Shown in pieces: positions 32,680-43,900 of a stretch of DNA of 64,000 nt. Position 1 is the stretch's first letter, and each line of letters begins with the position of its first letter. Made by a program: the position numbers and the translations under genes. Source of the DNA: Teratosphaeria epicoccoides (taxonomy: Eukaryota; Ascomycota; Dothideomycetes; Mycosphaerellales; Teratosphaeriaceae); NCBI GenBank assembly GCA_021401465.1, contig JADDMT010000018.1:1-64000 (forward strand), given 5' to 3'. The notes beneath the pieces were generated by a model. That model saw only the letters and a list, made by a program, of their open reading frames with translations, made no database searches and had not been told where the DNA came from.

Positions 32680-34859
32680 TCACTTCATGAGCTTATCAAC
32701 CGCCCACCCAACATTCAACCCCCTCAGGTCCCCATAGTGTTGCCCGACGCCCAAAAACACGACGGGTATACCAGTCGCGTGCACCATGCTGACCAACGTG
32801 CCCACCATATCGCCTACGGTATCGCATTTCGAAATGATGAAGCCGTCCATTCCCACGCCATTATTCCTCAGTTGACCCTGCCACGATATCAGTGTCAGTG
32901 GATCACGTACTCCAGCAGTGAGCGAGGAAAGAGGAAGGGAACATACTTTTGGATCAACAAATTCCCGGGCAAAATTTCTCGCCTGTGCCACCGAATCCGT
33001 TCCGACCAAGGCCTCGCCCACCATGAAAATCTTGTCCGGATTCGCCAGCTGCCCGAATTTCGTCAATGAGCTCATGAGCCTCATGTCGTTGTGTCTGCGT
33101 CCTGCTGTGTCAATCAAGACAACATCGAACAGCATTTCTTTCGAAGCATACTGCACGGCGTCCCGTGCGACGGACGCGGCATCCTTGCCGTACCCCTTCT
33201 CGAACAACTCCACGTGCCCAACGCCTCCTCGTCGTGAGAGTTCGGAAAGGTTGCGGACATGATGCCGCAATTGCTCTACAGCTCCGGAGCGGAAGGTATC
33301 GCCCGCGACAATGAGAACGCGGAATTGATTCTGCAGCAGGAAGTAGGCTATTTTACTCAAGTTGGTGCTCTTACCCACGCCGTTGACGCCAACGATGGAG
33401 ATGACGTAGGGCCGGGGATTGGGCGGGGAGATGGTGCTTTGAACGTCGCGGAGGAGGTCAAGGGAGGATGTGGGGGTGAGTATGCGGGTCAGGGCTTTGG
33501 CCATGGATTCGCGGATTGTCTTGTCGATGGAGGTGAAGGAGGCGGTTTTCTGGTTGAGGAGGTCGTTTTCGACGGCAGTGGTGAGGCGTTCGGCAGCTTC
33601 TCGTGCTACGTTCTTCTCGAGAAGGTGGTTCTGCATCTGTTGTAGAGGTTGTTGAAGATCGGCTTTGGAGAGGGTCTTGCCGCCGATCACGTTGCGGAAG
33701 AGGCCTGATATTCGCGAAGATGCCGAGTTGAATAGACCCCCTGCCTCATCCTGTGCCACGGTTGCAGGCTTCTCCTGCCTTTGGCCCCTCAAGATCTCAT
33801 CCACTTGGTCGTCGAGATCCTTGAGCACGAATTGTCCCTTGCCTGTCCGCTGACCCATCTGTGAAGCATTTACCCCTTCCACCTCTCTAGCCTCCACTTC
33901 CGTGTCTTCGGCTGTCGCACTGTAGTCCAAAACCTCGTCGTCAAGTCCCTCGACAGCAAATCCGTCAGCATCCCACCTCCTCTTCGCTTTGGCACCTCCC
34001 TTGGACTTCCGCGTTGATGCCTCATCGCCACTGGAAACTGGCGCGGAACCACCTCCAAGCGTGTGTTGTGCCTTCCTTGCGCGTCTGCTTGCCTTCCCTG
34101 GTCCCGCCTTGGCAGTCAGGAGATGGGAGGACGTGGATGCCGGAGTCGCAGGTCGCGAGGTATCCGGTGTCGGGACTGGGGTCGCATCAGCGCTCGTGGT
34201 ATCACCCGCTATGGCGTGTTGGGCTTTCGCGGGTAGGGCAGGCATCTTGAATTGCGGAGCGGGGATGGGCGGTGGCGGGGCTTCACTTTCGTCTTGATTC
34301 GATGTCGAGCTCGACGGGGGGGTCAAGTCTCCAGCGGCATCCGAGTCTGCTTGATTAGGTGCGTGTGGCGTGCTTCCCGTGTCCAGCTTGTGTAGCAGTC
34401 GATCAAAGGCTACATCGAAGCGCTGGGTGTCGATGTTGGTGGTATGAGGGCTACTGACGGCCTCGCCATATTCCTTGACGAACAGTGCGTGGGCGGCGTT
34501 GAGCAGATGATCAACCCACGACAGACTCAGCAAGCTCTGGTAGACAGCCTGTATGTATGCGCGCCATCATCAGCACATGTCCATGTCCATGCTGTGATTA
34601 ATGAATTGATTGATGACAGCCAGCCTCACCCACCCACCACAAACACGAGCCCCAGATCTTTTGCGCGGCTCCACTTGAGCGTGTATCTCTCCTTCCGGTA
34701 GCTCGGCAGTCCCTCTGCGACTGCTGCCGGCCGCTTCGTGTCCTCGATGAACACGTCCGACACCAAGCTGTTGATGACGTGGGGCGAGATCGGAGCGTAG
34801 TGCTTTCGCCAGAGGACGATGCCGGAGCTCGTCAGCACTTCGAAAGCGTCGAGCATCGT
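32680..34859 (-). CDS. SRP101: Signal recognition particle receptor subunit alpha
   Basis: Minus-strand exons 34638-34859, 32947-34548 and 32680-32877 give 673 residues. Exon 1 starts MLDAFEVLTSSGIVLW, the usual start of the SRX domain that binds SR-beta. Joining across the 89-nt intron restores LGLVFVAVYQSLLSLSW. The middle is a charged, alanine- and proline-rich linker. The NG domain follows, with GVNGVGKSTNL near residue 460, DTAGRR near 555 and the late motif ISKCD. The 69-nt second intron (GTATGT..GGCAG) is a multiple of three and stop-free; removing it restores DPKGQLRNNGVGMDGF. The protein docks SRP-ribosome complexes at the ER membrane as a GTPase. The first ATG lies four bases from a minisatellite shared with the YIF1 promoter. 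Confidence 0.94.
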
Positions 34860-35170
34860 GTGGTGGTGTCGGTGTGCGGTGTCGGTGTGCGGTGTCCGGT
34901 GTGCGGTGCCGGTGTCGGTGTGCGGTGTCGGTGTGCGGTGTGCGGTGTGCGGTGTCGGTGTCGGTGTGCGGTGTCGGTGTGCGGTGTCGGTGTCGGTGTC
35001 AGGTGTCGGTGTGTGATGCGCACAGAGAGGGAAGGTCCAGGTGGGTGCAGGTGGTGGGGGAGACGTGGTTATACCTTCCCACTTCAAATGCGGCTCCTGC
35101 CTATTTTAGATTTCCTGCAAGTCGATCAGGTAATCACGCTGTCATCACGAGCAGCATCATTCAAGGCCCC
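34860..35170. promoter_or_regulatory. Bidirectional promoter of SRP receptor alpha and YIF1
   Basis: Only 311 bases separate the two start codons, so both promoters and leaders overlap. More than half of the interval is the minisatellite described separately. The two products act in consecutive parts of the secretory route, which makes co-regulation plausible, but no transcription-factor motif was identified. Confidence 0.55.
34863..35020. repeat. G/T-rich minisatellite of 6- and 7-base units
   Basis: Tandem copies of GGTGTC and GGTGTGC, with a few variants (GGTGTCC, GGTGCC, GGTGTCA), alternate over about 158 bases. The plus strand is almost free of A. The array begins four bases upstream of the SRP receptor ATG, so the receptor mRNA leader would be rich in CACCGACACC-type sequence. 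Confidence 0.9.
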
Positions 35171-36312
35171 ATGCAACGGCCCACGTACTCAATGCCGCCG
35201 GCGCAAAGCCCCCCCCTTCACCACCCAGTCCCTCAGCATGTCTCCACCGTCCCTCAACTCCGCTCCCCTCCTCCACCCGCCGGACAAACGCAAAACGGAC
35301 AATATGCCTACGCCCAGGCACCTCCCAATGCAGCACAAGGGTCGAACTACATGCAGGGAGCACCGTATATGGACTTCATGCGCGATCCGACCGCGCAGAT
35401 GGGCATGCAAATGGGACAGCAGGCCATGAAAGTCGGGCAGGAATACGTGGAGCAGAAGGTAAGCCGCGCATGCATATCCGTCCAAGCATCCGAGAAGCAC
35501 GAGACGGTGACTGATGTTACGGCACTCAGATCAACCGCTACGTCAACGTAACCACCCTCAAACACTACTTCAATGTCTCCAACCGCTACGTCCTCACAAA
35601 GCTCTATCTCGTCCTCTTCCCCTGGCGCCATCGCCCCTGGTCCCGCACCTCATCCCCCACCTCTAACAACTCTGTCGCTTACCTCCCACCCCGCGAAGAT
35701 GTCAACGCCCCAGACATGTACATCCCGCTCATGGCCTTCGTCACCTACATCCTCCTCAGTACGCTGATCGCCGGGTTGAACGGCAAGTTCGAGCCACAGC
35801 TGCTGGGGATCACGTTTTCAAATGCCAGCGTCATCATCATCCTGGAACTGCTGGTATTGTGGTTGGGACGATACTTCCTCAACATCAACTCCGAAAGCCA
35901 GATCTACGACCTCGTGGCTTACTCGGGCTACAAATTCGTCGGCGTCATCGTCACCATTGCCGGAGCAGCTGTCGTCAACGGAGGCAAAGGCACTGGCGGA
36001 TGGGTCGGCTGGATTGTATTTGGCTATACCTTTCTTGCTAATGCTTTCTTCCTGGTAAGCAGACCTCCTTGCCGAACAGCCTCCACACCAATACCCGGTA
36101 CTGATGCCAGATTGCAGCTACGGAGCCTCAAATACGTGCTCCTACCCACCGACAACACCCCCAACAACCCCAACGTCCAGGTCATTGCACGCAGCCAACG
36201 GAGCCGGAGGACAAATTTCTTGTTTGTGTACAGCTACCTGGTGCAATTTGCCTTCATGTGGTGGCTCAGTGCTTTGGACGTGGGCGGCGTGCCGACTAAG
36301 AAGGCTTCTTGA
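35171..36312 (+). CDS. YIF1: YIF1 (Hrf1) ER-Golgi transport membrane protein
   Basis: Exons 35171-35458, 35530-36054 and 36118-36312 encode 335 residues. YIF1 pairs with YIP1 and Ypt/Rab GTPases on COPII vesicles and early Golgi membranes. The N-terminal ~80 residues are proline- and glutamine-rich (HHPVPQHVSTVPQL). The conserved core starts YMQGAPYMDFMRDPTAQMGM, continues with INRYVNVTTLKHYFNVSNRY and PREDVNAPDMYIPLMAFVTY, then several hydrophobic helices to the C-terminus. Introns are 71 and 63 nt. The second is a multiple of three without stops, and its removal restores NAFFLLRSLKYVLLP. The ATG at 35171 is the first in frame with good similarity; an extra upstream exon is not excluded. Confidence 0.92.
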
Positions 36313-36561
36313 TGCCACTCGTGGCCATGGACTGCGTGAAAGAAGCATCACTGGGAAGGTTCTTGAGGCTCTCATGATCTAGCCTCCAAGCGGTGTAGGA
36401 TCTGGTAGACTGTCAAACATGGGTTCTTCGACAGCCCTCGCCAACAGCAGTTTTACATCAACAAATTCTTCTGTACAATTTCCTCCCAAAGACTACACCT
36501 GCCCATCTGCACACGGCCACCGCCTGATCCTTCCAACACCCTCCTCCAATCAGCAGCCGGC

Positions 36562-37027
36562 TCAAGGACACTGAGGGCCCTGGCAAATCGCGTGCCCACA
36601 CTCAGTAGGGTTCTGGCCGCCAGTCCGACAACCATACTGGACCTTTTGGTTGACCGTCCAGCTGCGGCACCTGCACCCGTTGCCTCCGCAATCCACGTCG
36701 TTGTTCCACGGCTTGTTGGACATGGGACAGCGTTGCTGTTGAAGGGGGAAAAAGGCATGTCAGTGGACGAGCAAGAATAGCAAGGGGATTTGCAGAGGCG
36801 TGAGGGAAATGGAAGTTGTTACGTACCACATAGCGACCGTGAGGTGCGCAGCGCTTCACGTGGTGATGGTCAGCGAGGAGGTAACGGACGAATGCGGACG
36901 AGGGAGAAGATCTTACGTATTCGTTACCCAAGGGGCACAAGTCCCGTTTTTCAAGGTCCTGTGGCGCTGCTGTTGTGAGGCCGGAGATGAGGAGGAGGAG
37001 GGATGGGACAAAGGCGGTGATGTGCAT
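36562..37027 (-). CDS. Small secreted protein with ten cysteines and a 9-codon micro-exon
   Basis: Minus-strand exons 36917-37027, 36827-36853 and 36562-36735 give 103 residues. The start is a signal peptide (MHITAFVPSLLLLISGLTTA) followed by APQDLEKR, a Kex2-type cleavage site, so the mature chain likely begins DLCPLGNEY. The 27-nt middle exon encodes RCAPHGRYV. Exon 3 carries eight of the ten cysteines (QRCPMSN, VDCGGNGCRCRSW, YGCRTGG, TECGHAICQGPQCP-stop). Intron 1 (63 nt, GTAAGA..GAAG) and intron 2 (91 nt, GTACGT, CTGAC-type branch, CAACAG) are both phase 0. Without splicing the frame misses most cysteines. No family was recognised. Secretion and disulfide bonding are inferred from sequence. 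Confidence 0.8.
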
Positions 37028-37519
37028 CTTGGGTGCTGTTCTTGGTCGGCCTTTTCTTCAGGGCTATAGTGGTACTGCGCGGCGGAAAGAGGATGCGAGT
37101 GGCAATCTGCGAGCTGGCGGTCGTCTCGAGCGGTTTGAAGGGGCTCGGGTGGATTAATAAGTGCGTGAACTGTCCCTTTTTCGGGCTTTGAAACGTAACC
37201 CGGAATAAATTCAGATTCTTGCCGCTGTTCAGCCGCGTGCCGGCGCAGCCGAGAATAGGACTGCCGAGAGTACTGAGCATGGCTGTGTGTTCTTGGGACT
37301 GATCCGGATCACTCCGTCAACACTTAATTTACAATCCTCTAGCAAGCCCGAAGACAGCATCCTAGACTGCCATAATCTCCATTTCCGCGGACTCCGGACT
37401 CGATCGCGACGAAATGCCTCACATCATCACGCACCTACGCCGCACACGACTCAAGTCAGTCGATCGAACGGCGTCGTCCTCCCGGGAGAACTGAGTCTAA
37501 AATCTGCGTCAGGGTCTGC
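37028..37519. other. Intergenic stretch
   Basis: This is the promoter side of the ten-cysteine protein gene and the 3' flank of the next minus-strand gene. No other coding frame is supported. Confidence 0.4.
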
Positions 37520-37843
37520 TTACCATCCTCCACGTCCCGCAGCGCCAGGCTTCGAGGGCTCTGAATTCGTGCCCCAGGGACCCGGGCGCAAGCCACCTTC
37601 CCACTTGTCTCCACGCTCGGCGAAGAAGCTGGTGTCCTCTTCGGAGTCCTTGTCGAGCTGTTCAGCCTTGTCGGGGCGCCTGGAGTCGGGGTCGCTGCTG
37701 GTGATGAGGAGCTTGGAGCGGAGGGGGCCGTCCTGGGCTTGCTTGGAGAGGTGGGATGCGTTTGTGGCGGTGGTGGCGGGGATGGGGTTGGCGACGGCTG
37801 AGGCGGCGAGGGCGCCAAGGAAGAGAGGAGAGGTTTTGACCAT
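37520..37843 (-). CDS. Putative secreted protein without cysteines
   Basis: A 107-residue frame starts with a clear signal peptide (MVKTSPLFLGALAASAVANP). The mature part is hydrophilic, charged and lacks cysteines (for example KAEQLDKDSEEDTSFF and GDKWEGGLRPGPWGTN). The stop lies inside TGGTAAGC, so a GTAAGC donor two bases earlier could splice to a downstream exon and change the last residues. It may be a small precursor protein, since it contains the dibasic pair RR. No family was recognised. It neighbours another secreted-protein gene on the same strand. Confidence 0.5.
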   Translation of the reverse strand: MVKTSPLFLGALAASAVANPIPATTATNASHLSKQAQDGPLRSKLLITSSDPDSRRPDKAEQLDKDSEEDTSFFAERGDKWEGGLRPGPWGTNSEPSKPGAAGRGGW

Positions 37844-39062
37844 GGTTGTTGTTTGTTGGGGGGGGGGTTGAGGATGTTCGAAAGGTGGGTTATTTGGGGG
37901 CTGGTGCTGGGGTGTGGGAGAGGGAAAAGAGGGCAGGGCAGAGTTTCATACAGTTTGCTGCGCTGGAGAGGTTTGAGCTTGGGGTTTGTTGAGGCTGGCG
38001 TGGGTGGAGATGGATGCTAGAGACAGGTGGGGAGATACTTGTCAATAAGGCTGCAAGGACTGGATGGATCCTACCATTGTCGCAGTGTCGGTATTTAGGA
38101 CAGGAGTGGTCACCTACCATACTGCGGCTTGTCAGCATCAGGTCATCGAGAAGAATCCCAACATCCCGACAACAAGTCACACAGCGGTAGGAAAGCTCGG
38201 AGACAGCAGGAGATGGATGCTCACGTCCAGATGAGTGTGGACACAGAAGTACTGCATAAGGGATCCGTAGCTGCGAGATTTGGCGACCAATCTTCAAGCG
38301 AGAATATGTATTTGTCGGATTAGTAGATCTCGACGACGGTGAAGCTTGGTAGTCGTCGGTATGTCACCTCACCTGATAGACACGAGGAGGAGGTAAGCAT
38401 GAGTGAGAAAGCGCCTTCGAGCTTCAGGCACTGAGGCGAAGACAATCGATCTTGACAGAATCGGCATCGTTGGGAGCAGGATACATGTAGAAGGTAGTCT
38501 GTCGCACGCCTGGGAGACGATAGTTACACCGGAATGCAGGGCAGCTAGGTTCCTCCCGACGTTCCGATGTCTACCCTGGTGCCGTTGATGTGCTGGCAAG
38601 ACTTGGCAAAAGAGTATGGATGGTTTCTCTCTCAGAAACACATCTGCATCCTCTCAGACCTCGCTATCAGCAACTACAAAGTGCGCAGTTCGTCTGAAGG
38701 ATGTGTCAAAAAGGAAATCTGAGTCTTGCGCGCCCACGCACGCGCGCGGCAACGTGCCAGGAGATTCCCGGGCCTTGCTGGGCCCGGGTCATAGGAGAAC
38801 CTGTGCCACCGTGGGCGTCGCCGCGATGGCCCCAAACATTTCTTTCTGACGCAAAGCTCGACTAGCGACGCCCGACTCGCTGCCACACTCTCCCTCCCCT
38901 GTCGCGCTCTCCGCTGCTCCCGCGTGCCTTCTAGAACCGCACACCGCGCCACGCCGCTGCACGATGATGATGCGAAAGCCGCCGTGCAACAAAACACACC
39001 TGCCACTGCCGTTGCACAGGACATGAATGACTGCCCGACCCGGGCGCTGGCCGCTCTGACCC
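37844..39062. other. No gene seen
   Basis: About 1.2 kb. Near 37859 there is a run of G. Around 38730-38770 the sequence is rich in CGCACGC-type words. Only short frames occur, and the end is the leader of the CNL1-like gene. Confidence 0.4.
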
Positions 39063-39624
39063 ATGCCTCCGTCGTCGTCTTCAAATCAGCGGCATCACCA
39101 ATCACATTCGCAGCAGGCTTCCCCGCCCCAGGCCGCGACGCCGAATTCGGTCTCCTACAGCCGGCTAGGGCTGTCGCAGCAGGATATCGCGACGCTCCAG
39201 CAGCACCAACAGCTTGCGCATGCTCAGGCACGGAGCCCCGCGGGCTCGCAGGCGAGTAGCCAGGGGAGATTGTTGCTGGACCCCGGGAGCTTGCAGTTGT
39301 TGTCGAGGCATTTTGATCGGGTCATGCAGGCGATTGGGCAGAGGTTGGAGCAGGTGTGTGTTTGCGACATGTGTCTGTGAGTTGGGAATGGTGCAGAGCT
39401 GACAGAAGAGGCAGTTGAATCGTGCTACGGAGATTGCGACGCAGGCGCAGTATGATCGGGCGGGCAATGCGATACAGATGGCTGATGCGGAGATCGCGCG
39501 CTTCCGAGCGATCTTGAGTCAGATTGATGAGTTGGAGACGGAGTTTGATAAGATTAAGAGGATTAGAGAGATTGTGCGTGGGTTTCGCGCGAGGGTCGAG
39601 CAGATGGAGAGGAGGCTTGGATGA
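39063..39624 (+). CDS. BLOC-1 subunit CNL1-like coiled-coil protein
   Basis: Exons 39063-39353 and 39415-39624 encode 166 residues. The 61-nt intron has a GCTGAC branch point and a GGCAG acceptor. The first ~70 residues are S-, Q- and H-rich and disordered. The second half is a continuous amphipathic helix (LLDPGSLQLLSRHFDRVMQ, RFRAILSQIDELETEFDKI, REIVRGFRARVEQMERRLG). Layout and pattern fit fungal CNL1, a subunit of the BLOC-1 complex that helps endosomal sorting. The similarity is in pattern rather than long identities, so another short coiled-coil subunit is possible. It is probably cytosolic, on endosomes. Confidence 0.62.
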
Positions 39625-39833
39625 GGATAGTTTGGCGACCAGAGCTGGACACGGATGAGCAGGGAGAAGGTACCTTCGGAAGGCGTTGGAACGGCGAAAT
39701 AAGAGTTGGGCTGCCTCACGGCATGTGTATTTCACCTTTATTAAAGGCGCCATGGGAGTACTTTGGTCTGCGTCTTGGCATTTCTTGATCAATGGCCGAC
39801 TTCGAAAATGAATGTGAGCAACAGTGCCAGCTC

Positions 39834-40680
39834 TCAAGAGGAAGACCCCGTGTTCGTCCCAACGAAGACCACTAATACTGCCCGTGCATACGCCGCAGTC
39901 GTTGCCAAAACCTCATTCGGTCCCAGCTTCGTCGCAAACGTCACCAACGCTGCAATCACCAACATAGATACACAAGTCGTAATGAGACTACAGATCTTTC
40001 CCGGCACTTCGGTCATGATGATCATTGACACGATCGACAGCAAACCACCCGCTGCTGCCATCGCGAGACGAAGGACTCGCTTCTCGCGAGCCTTCCGTCT
40101 CGACAGCCTGATGCCGACTCCCCGAGTCGCGAATCCGAGGCCTCTCCGTATCAAGTGTCGGCGGCAAGCCTCCCTGCGGCAGCACATGCTCAGGAATCAA
40201 CCCGGCAGTCTCAAGGACCGAGCGATCCAGCGCGCCTCGAGGACATAACAACAGACGGGTCTCCGTCGAAACCCCTGAACGCCGCTCGCTTCATCTGCTC
40301 GAGATTGCGGACACCTTCGCCTAAACGTATGTATACACACGCACGGTCAGCTCTGCCGCAGGATTTTCCTCTACTATGCACGAGCACCTGCTGGCTTACA
40401 GTACAAGTTCAGAAATCTCCTGGACCTCTCCGCCATTCACATCCGACCCTCCAGACCGCGACTCCGCAAAACCAGACTTGACGCGACGCGCGAGATCCAG
40501 CTGCGGTTGCTGGAGGTCCATGCGCTGCAAGCTTGCGCGGTCCGTGCGCCTGGTGAGAGTGGAGAACAGCTCGTGCTTGGCCGCGTCGAACGGCTTTTCT
40601 CGCTGCGACGTTTCGTTCGGGAGGTCTCGATTCCCCTGGGCGCGGAGGCAGCGGGAGGCAGAGGGACGATTGTCGCGCAT
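39834..40680 (-). pseudogene. DUF6594-like membrane protein, broken or intron-rich
   Basis: The C-terminal part (39834 to about 40150) encodes membrane segments typical of DUF6594 proteins: MAAAGGLLSIVSMIIM, LITTCVSMLVIAALVTF and VLATTAAYARAVLVVFVGT. An N-terminal part starts near 40680 (MRDNRPSASRC) and includes SLQRMDLQQPQLDLARRV. Between them the minus strand reads NLEQMKRAAFRGFDGDPSVV and then LETAGLIPEHVLPQGG in different frames. Stops lie between the pieces, and I found no clean set of splice sites. It is either a frameshifted copy or a gene with introns I could not place. DUF6594 proteins are common, often multicopy fungal membrane proteins of unknown role. Confidence 0.5.
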
Positions 40681-40971
40681 TTGGGGCGCATATGTGACTG
40701 CCTGCTTGTCTTGTCGGTTAAGCCTCGCCTGCCGTCGTGCATGAATCGGCATGCCAGCTGTAGGCAATGCAACAACTGCTATCCCACTCGACACTCACAG
40801 AGCTATGATGTGATTTTGCTTATGTGTACCGGATGTCTGTCAGCTAATCAGTCCATTCCATGGCGAAAGGTTCAGCAGACGCGATATCTGGACAAGGCTA
40901 CGCTGATCATACGTGCAAGCTAATCCACCGACGCTGTGTATCGCGTGTCGTCTTTGATGTCCATGCTGAGC

Positions 40972-43900
40972 TCAAGCCACCTCCCATCTTGCCAGCCTAC
41001 TCACATTATTCCCAGCGTTCCTAACCACGCACAACCTGCCCTCCTCTCCCTCCTTCCTCACCTGCTCAATGACCCGATCAAGCAACAGACACCCAACACC
41101 CGTCCCCTTGCCTTCAGCCAAATTGAAGTTGCCCGTCGTCACGAACCCAATCAAATCTTCCTCGCCCGGACAAGCAGGATACTCATCTTCACCAGCTTTC
41201 GGCGGATCAAGCAGACTCTGCGCCAGCCGCTGATGGACGATATGCGCCGGCGCGTCCTTCGGTAGACGAGGAAGAGAGTGCTTGGGTCTGCTGTTTTGCT
41301 TCCCGTGGCCCTCGTGTTTGACAGAAGGGAGCTGAGCGAGCCAAGTCTTTCGAAGCTCAGACTCAGTGGTGGAGGATGGGAGGCGATAGATCCTGGCACA
41401 TGTCTGAGGCACGCCGCGGTTTAGAAGGGTTAGCGCGACTGTGAATAACGCCGATGATGGTATCGACGGTGCGGACGTTGCTGGGCTGAGTATAGCAAGA
41501 GCTTTGGGTGTAGGTAGGTGAGTGAGCCCAGCTGGCATAGGCACAGACGCTGGCGGCTCTGCATTTTCCTTGACCTTCTCCTTGTCCTTGCTGGCCGTCG
41601 GTCGCTCTTCCTTGCTAGAAAGTGCCGCTTCGGCGCCAGCCGTGGTAGCATTCCCGCTCACCGAAGCACCCTCTTGCGCCGCACCAGTCAGCAACATCGC
41701 CCAGTCACAGCTCCAACCTACTCCTATTTCACCTTTCCTCCCACCACCAAACTCCACCTTATCCCAGCTAGTCCTCTTCGACTTCGGCCGCCGCTTCCAC
41801 CCATCCCATCTTTTGACACGCTCCTTCATCTCCCAATCCCAGCCCGCTCTCGTGCCTGGAAAATCCGCAGGGAACCAGGGCTTGCCTGCTTCAAACGCGA
41901 GCTGTCGGACTTCATCGAGACCACCAAATTGAGGCTGTTGGCCGGTGGATAAAGGGTAGTACATGATGCTGTACCAAACTGGCTGAATGCACTTCCAAGG
42001 AAGCAAGACAGTCCAGGACCCCTGTTGCGAATGGCGCTTCGTGTTCTCGATATTGAAGCGGTCAGTTGAGCTTGTGTACAGAATGAGCGGGATCCTAGGG
42101 TCCTTGTCGCCAGCTGAAAGGTATTGTCCAGGGGGCGCGGCCCCTTTGCGGCGGTTGATGGCCTTCTGACTTGGTAATGCTTTGCCCGCCACTCTTCGCA
42201 CCTTCCTGTCAAGAAGCTCCTGGGGTTTCTGCAACGCATCAATAGGCCAGTCTGCGATCGTTTCAAATAAGCGTCTTTGCTCTGCGTCATCCTTTGGTAA
42301 TTGAATCGTCCTTGGTGGATGATGCAGTCTTGGATCTTCTACGGTAAAGCCCAGCAGTGCGCCATTGGGGAGCGTAGCTGGATTCGTGAGCCCAGACAGG
42401 CTGGACCAGACACGACCAACTCCAGTATTCTCCGTTGCCGGGTCAACGTTCAAGGTTTCACCCTCAGCAGCCTCCTTCCCTTCGCTACTCTGCATCGCTT
42501 TGTCAGCAGAGCACCCTCTATACCACAATGCACCCAGCAGCACCTCCGTGGCACCAGGACCAGTAATCTCAATGCTGCCAATCTCGAAACGCAGATCCTC
42601 TACGCTGATTGCAGGCTTCGCGACCTTGGCTAAGCGGAGCACTTCTTCCCACATCTGAAAAAATGCAGAGGGGTGAGTCCGCAGCAGAACCTTTCGCTTG
42701 CGCTTGTCAGGCTCAATATCAAGACTATTAGGCGCCTGCGACTCTGCCACTTGCCATATCGCTGTGATGGGCGCGATTGGCCGATGCGGTGCCTCCCGCT
42801 CATACACAAAACACTGATGCACTCTGACACCTTGACGCCATTTGGCGCCTTTGGTGCTGCTCAAATGCTGCTCGCCAACACCCAGCGCCCTCAATGTCGC
42901 AATGATGCTGTCTTGCCTCCCTTCCAAGCCGATGGTAGACATGTAACTCAGGTCCCAGGCTACAGCGCCGCGGGCATGACTCGCTCTGTGGGTGGGTCGA
43001 TAGCACTTTGCCGTTGGAGTGATTGGGATAGCAAATCGCCATAACGGTGCAGACGGTGGCGTCATGCGCGCTCTCTTGGCATGGAAAAGGTGAGTGGGAA
43101 GCCATGACTTATGGATCTGACGTTTCCTGAATTTGGATTTCGGTGTGGGCGGTTGAGCAAGTTTCGTCTTTTTGGTCTTGGGCTTGCGGGTGGTGATGGC
43201 TGTTGGCTTGTCCTTTGCAGCTTCAGCCTCCTTGACTTTGGCAGGTGCACTCGGATCAATGACGGTGACTTTCTGCTTGTCGCGTTCAGCCTTCTTCTTG
43301 GCGCCTAAGGCACGAAGTTGCTTGGCAGTTTCCAAGCGAAGTCGCATATGCCGTGTTGGCTTTCTGCGTCGGGCGGTGACAATCGGAGTATTGTCTTCGA
43401 TCATCTACGCACCATCAGCATCGCTCTCCCCAACTGTCCTCCCACACCCACCTATGCATCGCTCATCCCATCTCAAGACAGTCAAGGTGTGCACATACCT
43501 CCCGCTTGCCTCGTGCTCGGAGGCGCTTCGGCACCCGCTTGACGTTGTGGCTCGCAGTCCGTCTCCTCAGCTGTCTGGGCACCTGCTGGAAGGCGCGCTG
43601 GTGGAGCGCCTTCCGACTTCGTTGCATGCCATTCTCCAGCGCTCGAATCTCAAATTCGCGGGCCTGGACGAATCTGTCGACGTCCAACTCGCCATTCTTG
43701 AAAGCTTTGCCTGTCGCCTGCGTCGAGATGATCTTGGCATCTCGTTGCTTAGAGCGATGGTCAAACCGCGGTCGCTTGTCTTGTCCACCTTTGCTCGCCT
43801 GCGTGGGCGGGTCTTTGCGCTTCTTACTGTTCTGAGGCCGTTGCTGTGCTTTCTGCGGCTGGGCCATTGCAGGCCGCTTCTGACGCTTGTCTTGGGCCAT
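40972..43900 (-). CDS. POP1: Ribonuclease P/MRP protein subunit POP1
   Basis: Minus-strand exons 43499-43900 and 40972-43404 encode 944 residues. POP1 is the large protein subunit of RNase P and RNase MRP, which process pre-tRNA and pre-rRNA in the nucleus. The N-terminal POP1 region is clear: GELDVDRFVQAREFEIRALE, AFQQVPRQLRRRTASHNVKR, then after the 94-nt intron MIEDNTPIVTARRRKPTRH and SWLPTHLFHAKRARM. The POPLD domain near residue 600 reads VLLPWKCIQPVWYSIMYYP and LAFEAGKPWFPADFPG. The C-terminal domain ends around IGFVTTGNFNLAEGKGTGVG. Basic, alanine-rich linkers separate these. It is divergent from SMC5, with 245 bp between the start codons. Confidence 0.94.

Noticed and set aside
34779..35087. 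Frames encoding repeated TPTPHTDT- or VCGVGV-type peptides
   Set aside because: They are translations of the minisatellite between two divergent genes, not evidence of protein.
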